Shown: piece by piece, positions 1-10,575 of the stretch
Numbering within the stretch: the stretch's first letter is position 1
Layout: every line of letters begins with the position of its first letter
Assembly: GCA_964020085.1 (NCBI GenBank)
Contig: OZ026596.1
Coordinates: 31,071,522 to 31,135,521, forward strand
Length of the DNA: 64,000 nucleotides
Direction of reading: 5' to 3'
Source: Micromussa lordhowensis
Lineage: Eukaryota; Cnidaria; Anthozoa; Scleractinia; Lobophylliidae
Program-made: the position numbers and the translations under genes
The notes under the pieces: generated by a model
Database searches by the model: none
What the model was told of the DNA's origin: nothing
What the model saw: the letters and a program-made list of their open reading frames with translations, nothing else

Positions 1-776
1 TAAAACCGATAATCGATAACATTCGATAACAATCGATAAAAATTAGTATTAAAATTGTATCGGAAATCGATTAAAATCGATAAAAGGACACGTTGTGAGT
101 AATCGATAATTATCGATTTTTAAATTAATGTTATCGATTTTATCGAATTTCTAAAATGTATCAAATCTTCCATAAAAACACTCTTACGATTCAATGAATC
201 AAGTAGGACGAATTTAAAGATTTATTTAACAAATCGATAATTGAATGAATACTGATAATCAAATAATATTAACACGATTCCCTGGCATGATTCAACGGGG
301 AAACGCAACATAACATAACCGCTTTTTGTATTTACTCAGAAACTGTTCAAGCTAAATGTCGTAATGACATCCCATAAATACATGTACTACGAAGTACGAA
401 GCTGCGTAGTTGTAATGCTAGACATTGTCTCCAGTAAATGTTTTGTCAGCAAAACCCTCGCCGCCGCAAAAATCATACTACAAATCAGAGCTAAAATCAT
501 TCTATAAATAAGTAAAACGAAGTAAATGATGAACTCCGCAACTAAAGCAGAAGAGAGGTAATGAACGATAAAATCATAATCGTTAAATACGCGGAAGACT
601 GTGAGTATCGATTTCTATCGATTGATCGATAAAATCGATATCGATTAATTAAAAATTATCGATTGATATTGATTTATCGAACGGTTTTCCGATATCGGTT
701 TTTATCGATTGGTCATACCGGGTTTGTACTGTTGATGGCACAATTTAAAGTGAAGCTGGATTTGATAATAGACTTC
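1..776. repeat. ATCGAT-rich short-repeat region
   Basis: No gene is visible. Positions 1-250 and 600-720 are packed with degenerate copies of ATCGATAA or its complement, with AT-rich DNA between. The hexamer ATCGAT is its own reverse complement, so both strands carry it. The two clusters lie just downstream of the Mutator-like pseudogene (minus strand) and could be a subterminal part of that transposon or a separate simple repeat. I could not find a matching cluster at the other end of the element. Confidence 0.5.
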
Positions 777-3700
777 TCATTTACTTCCTTGTAGGAGAGC
801 CCTGACATCTTCCAGGGAATCATGAGCGCTATAAGAAATACCGAAGAGATCTGACACAAGACTTTCCTTCGAGTATTTCTCTCTCTGTGGCAGAATTGCT
901 TTAAACAATATTAACGTATCAACAAACCCCACAACACAACTTTGAAAGGAACTTAAAAGATCACATTTCTGGAGAGAATATATTATACGCTTGCAATCGA
1001 ATGATTTTACATTGTTTCTCGAGCAAACAGCACTACTGGCATCTCTTTTGTCTTTAACCACTCCACAAAACTCTTGAGGCCTTCTTTTGCACTTTTGGAA
1101 TCCACTGGCTTTCCTCTTAGGCACAGTCTTCCTCTTACCACTGCAAGCTGGGTGACTTGTAATGCTCCAGGTGTGATGTCTTTCTCTGGCATTATTCATC
1201 TTGTCCATGTGCAGCTGAGAGCTGTATAATGTCAGCATTGGTGGCTGAAGTAAGAAAAATTCATTAATACATGTAGGCTGGAGGATTTCTAAAAAAATAT
1301 CCAGTATCAAGGTTATCTATTTATGTCAAAGATACAACACAAATGTGATTTTATTACTAGCAAGCAAGATGAAAAAGGAAACACAAATGAATAAATTGAT
1401 GCAAAGGAGCCAGGAAACTAATGAAAACGACACCAGGTCAGTAGTAGAAATGAGACTTCTAAACTCATGACAAATTAATATTACGAGGAGAAATTTGATG
1501 ATGGTCATCCTGGGGTTGAAAGGGCCTATAAATTATTGATAATAAATATTTGACTAAATCCTATACAGACAGGTATTACCAAGGCTTGTTGTTTCCACAT
1601 CAAACATTATTTTAGCTGTTGAATTGATTGACATCAAATTTTCATTCTGTGGTGCAGCGATAAGGGTTGGAATTTCTTGGATGTCGGAACTGTGCCACAG
1701 TCCTATGTCACTTTGGTATTTGTCCCCTTCTCTCACTGTAATTTGGTACTGGCGAGTACAGCTTGCCTCCTTCAACTCGATCCTCCTCCTCTTGGCTTCT
1801 CTGGTTTCATCATGCTGTTTCCTTTTCCTGGCCTTGTTATCCAGGTGTACCCCACGTTGACAGGTTACCTTCCCTGGTGACAGGCAGTTTTCTTTGTTGA
1901 CCTAAGTCATGTACAAGAACATGCTTCCTTATTTATTTTGACACAACTCAGTGTTTGATGCTGTTATATGTAAGGAATAAGTCTAGGAACAGTGACATGC
2001 ATCTGCATGACTGTATAAATCTCAGGGGATAAAAATTGTATTATAATAGTTTAATAATATTTTAATAATTATAGTATATTAATGATAATATCAAGAATGT
2101 CATGAATTGTCATTGCAACAGTCACCATACTTATCAGTGAAGTGCTACATTATGATCATTTCCCATTTCTGCCTTTATTGTAGGCCTTTGAGATTTTCTG
2201 CATGATCTCAACTGGTGCTAAAAGGACAGATGATGATAATGATGATGATCAAGTTAATTAGCCCTACCTCTGACACATAACTGTGCCCAATGTTTTTCTG
2301 GCAAGCTGCAGCTTTGACCCTGAAATCCAAGCTCTCTGAGCCGCTGTAGTGCCGTGCTTTGGGAGCTTTACTGGCAACGCTGTTGTTGAATGATTCATTG
2401 GCCAGGGTACTACTGCAAGGGGCTAGCTTCTCAGCATTTTGTGCATAGATTCCAAACACATTGTTAAGTGCCTGCCTTAGGCTGTCAGCCTCCAAGGCTA
2501 AACCATGTGGTAGGGACTTGTACTTTGCCAAGGGGTCTTTCTGAAACTTGCACCAATCACCACATTGACCATGCTCGCCATAGGCATGTGGTACAATATT
2601 CAAGATAGCATTACGGACCCCTTCTGGATTTCCTTTATTTTGGTTGAGTGCATAGGCAAAGCACTTCTGCAGGTATTTAATGACTTGGCCTGTAAGTTTT
2701 TTCTCTTGCTGTTGTAGCTTGTAAAGTCGAGTACCTGAGTGAAATTGGAGATACCTTTTATTCTTTAAATCTGCATAATTTATTACTGATAATCATTTAT
2801 AAGGTGTATGCTATTTTGTTTTTCATGGTTAAGTATTTACTAGTAATTGTACAGTCATGCAATTGGAAGATGTGGGTAGTCCCTCAAGATTGCATCAATT
2901 CTAAAAGCCCTATACTTTGTTTATGACAATGCTACAGTACCTAGTGATTTTTTGGCATGGTTGACATCACTCCATTTCACAACTTGGTGGTTACCTTGTT
3001 TTCGCACCAAAGCCATGGTGGTGCTGTCATCATCTCCTATGAGAGTAGATACTTGAAAAGTATCATCCTTTTTGGTATTTAACATTTCCACAGCCAGATC
3101 AGACTCCATCCCCTTTGAACTGCCACCCCAGTTAGCTCGACAGTCATGATTGTTTGCTCCAAGTGCAGATGATTTTTTGTTGCTGCAAACTCTGCAGTGC
3201 ATCACTCTGGTACCCAGTGCAATCACCTTGCCCGTTTCCTTTCCAATTAGATTTCCATGACCTGCAAAAAATGGTAATTTTATCACTATTTTATAAGGAA
3301 GGCTGGGCTTGCAGAGTCAAGGTCAGAGAATTGCGTTTTATTTTATGTAATACCTGATAGGCTGTTGTAAGTTTTGCCATTGCTTCATCACTGCCAAGCC
3401 ATATCATATGAGGCAGTGAGGTGAGTTACTTCTGAGACTTCCTTCTGCCAAATCAGCACTGTTAAGATGTTGGGAAAATTAATAAAAGTGAAGAACTGTT
3501 GGTTAATTATCCACTCGTTATTATGTTAGGTGGTTCTCAATAAAACCTAATAAACTGCAGCTCTGATCAATCAAATTATGGTCATAAATCATACTTGTGA
3601 TGTTATGTTGAACTTCAATTACGATAAGCAATTATTAGCTTAATAAAATATAATGCTAGATGAAAGCAGCAAAAACAATCCTTTTGACAAGATTGTACTT

Positions 3701-4992
3701 GAAGTAAGATTTCAAATTTATGATTGAAATGAAAGCTTTTACACCGTTATTTCTTATAAGATTAGTTTTCTGCCCTCAAAGTTTTAAATTTTGTTGACTG
3801 CGTGTTTCCTCGGTGGTCCGCTAATACAGTGCATTCTTTCAGCTAATACTAAACACGCTTATACAGTGATTTCTTTTACCCTTTTTATGACAGAAGGTAA
3901 AAAACACTTCTATGAGTTTATTGCATACTGACGTGGATTAAAACCTATTCGTAGATTAGTGGTAAGAAGCTATTTGCAATTTATTTTTTTGGCCTAATAA
4001 TCTTTAACAAGTGAGTTGTTTATTTGGGCGAGACGATAATATTGCAGTCAGTGTTAACGCATGTATACCATTGCATTATTCTAGGGCAGCTAAAACAAGC
4101 AGAAGCTCGGTAACTGTGCTTTTATAACAGTCTTATTGTAGGAAAACAAAGCAGCGAAGTCTAAGTGAAGAATTCAATAATTTAAAGTCAAACCTTTTCT
4201 CGATCTCTTCACGTAATGCGTCAGTTCCACGGTTTTTCTTGCCAAACTCTCCAACCCCTTCCCAGCTTCCCGTTCTCTTCTCTTTAAGGTCTTATGATGG
4301 ACCAATGGAACATTTATCGCTGCCAACAAATTATTTACATGTGTCTCTCCGACACCAGCGTGCAACATTCCTAAAAAAATGAGCCTTGCGTTAGCTTCAG
4401 CACGCGAGCACGACAAAATGTTACAAATAAACTCGTCTTCTATTTCATTGCAAAGTATTTCAAGATTTACGGCTGTAAAATAAACATTTATCTTTAAAGC
4501 TCAGGAACACAAGAAAATATAAACAAGTCACGAACAAAAAAAATTTTACGTACCTCTGGCTAGTTTTGTATTGACATCATAAATCGGCACTCCGCGACGC
4601 GCATCAGTACATCGGTGACTTTTACCGGTGCGCACAGTATTTATTTGCCCGCAGCTGCACTGGATGTAGAGTAAACTTGGCAGCCCATATCTTTTTTCGT
4701 CAACAACATTTTTCAGTTGTATGGGTTGAAGACAAAAACAACACGATTCCAAGCCCTCTGCTAACATCCCATCCTCTACGACTCTTCGTCCATCGTCCCA
4801 CGTCACAGCTTTCGACATCGTATTGGCCGGCTTCCTTTTCGTGTCACTTCCTTTTCGTGTCACTTTGCGTGTCACTTTTCCTCGCGCGGACCTCGCGAAC
4901 TCGCGCGCGAAACGCTTACCTGAGTCCTTATAGGCCTTTTGCAACAAACGATCACATGGTACAAAATCCGCCATACTGGAGGGCAAGCTCAT
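777..4992 (-). pseudogene. Mutator-like transposase fused to a DEDDh exonuclease domain, inactivated
   Basis: Exons read on the minus strand: 4554-4992, 4194-4472, about 3354-3444, 2941-3261, 2268-2734, 1580-1901 and 777-1244. Most junctions have GT-AG ends and matching phases; the 3354-3444 exon start is uncertain. The N-terminal part has a CFC plus CSC cysteine pattern followed by YDVNTKLA. Next come the transposase core signatures SYDMAWQ, TYNSLSGHGNLIG, HDCRANWGGSSKGMESD, GEHGQCGDWC and an NESFNN-type motif. These are typical of the 'Mutator-like transposase domain' proteins common in invertebrate genomes. The last two exons carry an exonuclease domain with FDVETTSLG (Exo I), a KSFD segment (Exo II) and AHDSLED (Exo III). 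Inactivating damage: two consecutive TGA codons directly after SYDMAWQ (near 3395-3400), a stop and frame change near 1195, and another frame change near 1020. The start ATG at 4992 lies inside the foldback at 4930-5147. Family assignment is from motif recognition, not a search. Confidence 0.8.
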
Positions 4993-5147
4993 TATTATTC
5001 CCGCACTGGGACATTAAAACAAAGGCCAGTCAAGCTTGACTGGTTGAGGTCTCTTTGTTTTAACGTCCCAGTGCGGGAATAATAATGAGCTTGCCCTCCA
5101 GTATGGCGGATTTTGTACCATGTGATCGTTTGTTGCAAAAGGCCTAT
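4930..5147. repeat. Long foldback (about 95-bp arms) at the 5' end of the Mutator-like pseudogene
   Basis: Positions 4930-5025 are nearly the reverse complement of 5053-5147, with a visible T/C mismatch near the inner end. The short loop contains an 18-bp perfect palindrome at 5027-5044 (CCAGTCAAGCTTGACTGG). The left arm includes the first codons of the transposase reading frame, so the start of the gene is present twice in opposite orientation. Confidence 0.9.
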
Positions 5148-5194
5148 TAATTTGTTATGCCTTGGCATAACCTGTATCTGATTGCTAATCCTCC

Positions 5195-6358
5195 TCTGTT
5201 GCTGTCTGTCTGTCTGTGCGGTGGCGTTCTCTTCTTGTTTGATTTCTCTTCTCTCTAAACTTTTACCTTATCTCGTAAGAATTCGCGCATATTGCCCTCC
5301 CAGCTAAGCTAAATAAGGCCCACGTCATCTCATTGACCGGCTTCGTACTTCGCGAGGCTTCCCGGCAGTGTGATGCACGCTAACCTAAAGTTAGCTTTGT
5401 GAAATAAACTCAACCGAACACTCACCTTCGTCTAAAACTACAAGTTGCTCCCAAAGCGTATTTTTCCATTCGCGTATAAACGGTAGCTTGATAAATACAA
5501 ATTTTGGTGTCAGAATTCGTGAATATATTTGTTGGGCGCCTGCAGGTCCCAGACTCCATCGGTATACATATATGAAGTACATAATCAGCCGCTGGACGAA
5601 GACTCGCTAGGCACAGGAAGCCCAAGCAAGAATTTTTTTCTTTTTCACTTTTATGCGAACGTTCAGCGAAACGTGACACATGCAGTCGACATTACATACT
5701 ATTGCATAATTTATAGTTCTAAACGTGGTCGCGGCCGCTTACGAGAGGTGGTCGGTTTCAAGAGGTTCCAAATATAGTGATCTGACTTGGAAACGTTTGG
5801 TATTTTGGAAAACTGGTTGTTGAGGAGAGGTGGTTGCTTACGAGAGGTGGTCGCTACCGGAGGTTCGACTGTATTTTAGTTTGTAGGGTTTACTCTTGGT
5901 TTTCTCTTTCGCTTCTTTTTTAAAAACGTTTGGAACCAGGGTGATCAGTAATTAGTGTTTGTGTAAAGTATTGTAAACCACACTAAGGACTAACACCCTT
6001 CTTATTTTGACAGTGGTTATTCTTTCATCCTTCTAATTCTAGTAGCGAGCGTTCCCGACACTACGGGAAGTAGAATCAAGACCAGACTGAAGCGCAACAC
6101 GAGTTGTCCTTGGAATCGTCCGAAATTTCTTGGAACCAGCTGTGTACCCAGTCTAACAATTAAATTAAACTACCAAATCTAAATGCCATTTCGATCGTGA
6201 GGATGCTGTTATATTAATTACAAAACACCTAAATCAAAGTATTAGAGGTTTGTTGCTAGGCACTTTTTAAGGAAGTCAAATTTTACGTCGTTCCTTAGTT
6301 ATTGGTAAGGTCTCTATGGAGAACCAGATGTGAGCCGTTTGCAGGGTTCGTACCCTTT
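5195..6358. repeat. Duplicated block, copy 1 (pairs with 21560-22850)
   Basis: This block matches 21560-22780 along most of its length with scattered small indels, and resumes at 7413-7475 after a transposon insertion. On the minus strand both copies contain an exon-like stretch ending in a GTGAGTG donor (5425 here, about 21788 in copy 2). The encoded frames have drifted apart, which suggests a non-coding exon. The block also carries a repeat ending in GGAGGTTCGACTGTA, which resembles a pogo/Tigger-type terminal repeat. Confidence 0.8.
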
Positions 6359-7412
6359 CCCCGGGGGGGGGGAGGTAATCCTTATAATGGCCTATACGGG
6401 GAGGCTCCGCGCGAAACGGGTACCTTTTTCAGGCTTCAGGTATATAAAAGGGTAGGGATTTCACAAGTTGAGGGCCTTTAATTAAATTATTTCGAACAGA
6501 CGCACTTATGGCTGTATCAGTTCATTTATTAAGCACTACAGAGAAGAACACAAGTTGAACACATATAATGTGTGTTGTATATCTACCCATCTACGTGCAA
6601 CCCACCTGTAATTGAAATTGAAACTGGCTCCCTAAGGCATCAGCAGAGATTTTCTTTTTACTTCTTACGATGTATTACTTTCTTGTAAAAGCAGTACAAT
6701 CATGTTTTATTGACCTATTGCATTTTGAGATTTCGTTTTGTTCACGTTAACGTTCGTTAAAAAGTGTGTACCTATAAAGATAAAGAAGACACTGGAATGG
6801 TTTTATGAAGGTCGCAAACAAAAGCAATCGCTGTTCACCTGATGTCCGGAGTATCTTGACTCCCGCCCACAACTGAACTAAATAAATAACACTTGTTTGC
6901 AAAACTTTTCTTCTCGTAATGCTTGATATTCTCCCGTATTATTATATGACTTGGGTTTGTAGCCGATCTAACGCGTGCTCTGATTGGCTAATACTAGGGC
7001 ATTATTCTCCCGTAATGCCCACGGGCCGATTACGGGCCTGCAAAAGCCAAGCAAAAAGCAATATAATAAACAACTTATTAACCTCGAACGTTCGGTCTTT
7101 ACGGCAAAAAACTCAAACCTCGGCCTTGCCGTATATCGCTCGGTCAATACGGTAAGATCTCGGTCCGAGATTTTCCCGTAAAGGCCTCCCTCTCGGTTAA
7201 TAAGTAGTTAATATTGTTCATTAACTTCATTACAAGGGCTTAGAAAGGGGGTGCAGTGTTCTAAAGTAGGTATGTGAAAGGGGTACCTTTTCTCAATAAA
7301 AGGTATTTAAAAGGGGTACCTTTTCTGCCAAAATGATATATAAAAGGATAAGGGGTTGGACCCCGGGGCGGAGCCTCCCCGTATTAAACTTTGTTAAGTA
7401 CCTCCCCCCCGG
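6359..7412. mobile_element. Non-autonomous TIR transposon, 1054 bp, with a visible empty site in the window
   Basis: The left end begins CCCCGGGGGGGGGGAGGTA and the right end, reverse-complemented, begins CCGGGGGGGAGGTACTTAA. Both ends then reach a shared ACGGGGAGGCTCCGC, giving imperfect TIRs of about 45-50 bp. ACCCTTT flanks both sides (6352-6358 and 7413-7419) and occurs once in the uninterrupted paralogous block (22772-22778). Subterminal GGGGTACCTTTTC motifs repeat near both ends. No transposase is encoded, so this is a MITE-like derivative. The superfamily is uncertain; a 7-8-bp duplication would suit hAT. Confidence 0.85.
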
Positions 7413-7525
7413 ACCCTTTTTCAGAAACAAATTTCCAGGACTTTAATATAAACAACAAACCAATATCATTATCATACTGGTCAGAGACGAAACGAAACGA
7501 TTCGCGGAGGTACTTGAAATAACAG

Positions 7526-8248
7526 CTAGAATGCAGCATAAGGAGCTAGCCAATGTGGACCATCCGGGACAATGATCAGCTCATCACCTTGAACCAGGTC
7601 TTCAATTGCTTTGATGAGGATTGTGTACAAAGTGCTCAAAGAACTATCCTGTCCCGAGGAAGAGTCTTAAGCTTACCTCACCAACACCGATCGATCTTTC
7701 GGCGAGTAGATTTAATTAACGAGCTCAAAGAGGCATTTCTATCATCCAATGCAAAGGGATCTTCAAGTTCCTTTTGCCTAAATGAGTTTTTCTTTCTTTC
7801 AACAGAACCCAACAGTACGTTTACCGTGCCACGACCAACAGCTTCAAAAATTGTGCTTGATGGAATGTAATTTAGCATATCCCAATCGACCTCTCCATTT
7901 TCACACGCCGTCGATGGGCTTGCTGCAATATGATACTGGGATCTCATAAGATCAGTCAGAGCTTGGGCTCGCCCTTTCTCGGCAGCAAACAAGGCTTCAA
8001 CAATCCTGTCTTGTTTCAAGACTCTCCATAAACTAGAGTAAGTGATGTCGCATCCTTGTCGAAAACTAATTTTCCACTCCATCTCGAGACTGGAGAAGAC
8101 GTATCACATCATTTAACAATGGTACACTTGCCTGGTAATGCTTCAGAACCTCAGGGAAACTGCAGAGTAATTCAAAGCTGTAGCTTAGTGCATGATTAAC
8201 ACGGCCTTCCAGGAACTCGTCGTTCACTTCTTTTGCAATCTTACCCAA
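7526..8248 (-). pseudogene. Fragment of a TTC28-like TPR/CHAT-domain protein
   Basis: Reading on the minus strand gives pieces typical of the invertebrate TTC28-like family: EVLKHYQASVPLLND (end of the TPR array), then EWKISFR, YSSLWRVL and EALFAAEKGRAQALTDLM. These are followed by the CHAT start, LVQGDELIIVPDGP and LAPYAAF, which ends in a stop at about 7528. A frameshift near 8080 separates the first two pieces, and the frame changes again with stops at about 7660-7680. The N-terminal TPRs and most of the peptidase-like CHAT domain are missing, so this is a truncated decayed copy, not a functional gene. Confidence 0.75.
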
Positions 8249-8781
8249 GTTGAAATTTGCTATTGCCCTGTTACTGAAGAGTCAAACCGGCAAGAAAACG
8301 CTAGTTCATTGTTATTGTCGACGAAGGTCACGTTTACGTTTCGAAAATGATGTCTGCTTTGATTCTGTCGTTTGCGTTTTCACAAGTGAGGACATGAGCG
8401 ACTATCAAGATCGAAGAGACCTCTGCTTGCAGGGTAATGAACGACACAGCAGACGAGAAATTTTTATCCCAATGCTTATGCCGAGAGTGTAAATCAAGCC
8501 GGTCTCAAGACAAGAGCACAAAGTACGTTTATCTGCACGAGGCACATTACCCCACCATGTACCACTTTACACTGTAGTATCGCTCGTGGAATTGAAATAT
8601 TTGACAAACCGAAAAGCACTGTGACAAACTCTGAACCACCGAAGGGGGGGAAGGTACCTTATTTTGACACATTCAAATGTGTTTAAGACACAAACTTCCA
8701 TAACAAGGTGGATAAAACTACAGTTACAAACTAACCTGGAGGAGACGTACCGCTCAGTAACCAAAAATAAAATCATTAATC

Positions 8782-8866
8782 TCGTCATCACATTGTCAAA
8801 GTAGCTGTGGATCCACGAGGCGATAGCCGAGTGGATCCGCGAACTACTTTGACAATGTGATGACGA
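8782..8866. repeat. 85-bp perfect-ended palindromic element
   Basis: The sequence starts TCGTCATCACATTGTCAAAG and ends with the reverse complement of this. The centre is CGAGGCGATAGCCGAG, flanked by GTGGATCC on each side. The size and symmetry fit a miniature foldback element. No coding potential. Confidence 0.75.
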
Positions 8867-9863
8867 AATTCATTGTCAATAACAGGACAGACTCATTAAA
8901 AACTGACATCAATTTGTGTTTTACGATAACAAATGGTCGAATTGCCCGCTCTCGCTCGCTGACGCGTCGCACGAATTTCAAATTCCTGTGTCTGTCCGCA
9001 TATTGACGATAAAAATTAGCCAATGAGCGCGCGAGAATTTCTGCAGTTATTGTAAAAAAAAGAACTCGGTAAACTCTCACAAGTAATATACTGAGTCCTC
9101 CAGCTTTTCATCTAACGACCTCGCTTGCTCGATCATGTCCTCAGACTATGCATGAATTTGCTACAACCCTCTGGTAGACCCTACACTACTGATCTTTTGC
9201 TCACGTGAAAAGGTTCCTCACTTGGTAAACAGCGGATCAACCCCCGTATCAACTAGTATCGCGTGAAGGACTTTGAGGAGTAAGGCTTCCCATTTCGGGA
9301 AGTATTAATAAAGTGCTGAGCAAATACGCTCTGAAACCTTAGTGAGAAAATTGCAATTGACCGCAATTGCCTTTTAGTGAATTGACATTTAACCGTTGTA
9401 CTATAAATGCTAGACCCTGGGTTTATTTATATATTTTTAAAAAAGATTTATGCTTTTTTTCCACGGGCTTGTAATCGGTAAGGTTTGTTACCGAAATAAA
9501 TTTCAGAAATGGTTGAGATTTGCGGTCAAATTTCTTCTTGTGGCACTGCATACAAGACTACCGTATGTGAACTGGTTTTTATATAAACGCCCTAAAAAAA
9601 TATACGGTCACCAAATAAAAAAACTAAACTAAGAACCTAAAATACCGGCAATCCAAGCTGTACAGTTAAGATATTCAAGAGGTAGATATAAATATAATCC
9701 CACGGACTTATATTCCGACCCAGTGGACTTGAATTTTCCCGGCCCGTCCATATGTGTTTTAGACTTGTTATTTTATTTTATTTTTAATTTTTGCTTTTTG
9801 TTTGTTTTATTTCGAGGTCCGCTTTGGAAGTACAATAATAAAATTGATGTAAGGACATTTCTA
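8867..9863. other. Intergenic, no gene seen
   Basis: AT-rich sequence between the palindromic element and the stop codon of GDP-D-glucose phosphorylase paralog A. The open frames here are short and show no domain. T-rich runs at 9770-9810 may belong to the 3' UTR of the minus-strand gene. Confidence 0.5.
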
Positions 9864-10543
9864 CTAGCTCAGTAATTCTTGTATCGCCTGTCTGTGCCTG
9901 GTGAACTCTTCCTCAGATAACGTAGCTCTTCTCATATGTTCGCAGAATTGTTCTTCGGTAAATGAATTGAAGACTTCCCTAGCTGGAAAGAAAAGTAAGA
10001 ACAAAAGGTTGAACAAAGCCAAAACACTGACCAACTAGAACGAAAAAAAGATGTTACATATGATATAGAGATATTATATAGAGATGTTACATATGATATC
10101 AGAGTAAAGTTGGAAGAAAAGTTGAACCATCTAACCAGAACCAAAGAAAGAAAAAGAGTTAGTTCTCCAGGATAAACAAGATTATTAAAAACTGGATGAT
10201 TGTATAATGCAATTCAGAGCTTTCATTGGCTTAGCCATCATGGGTTATGAGCCATTATACCATGCTCTTCAAATATGTTAAGCGTAGGCGTGATTTTTTG
10301 GGGCGTTTTAATCTTTATTGTAATCTACATGTAGTTAAAAACAAACAAAGCCGGGAGTCAAAGCCGTGTATTACACTCTGATAACGCATGGGTTTTCGAC
10401 CAATCAGAGCGCGCGCAGCGTCCATTCTATATTAAAATTTTCTATAATTTGGGAGCGTTTTCAATTAAACAATTATTCCACTCGCGCTTGTCAGATATGA
10501 GATGATTGTAGCCAACTCGGCGCTACGCACCTTGTTGGCAACC

Positions 10544-10575
<32 letters not shown>

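Noticed and set aside
5391..5777. Open frames in the duplicated block as a gene
   Set aside because: The two block copies do not share an open frame across the region; only the splice donor is kept, so a non-coding exon is more likely.
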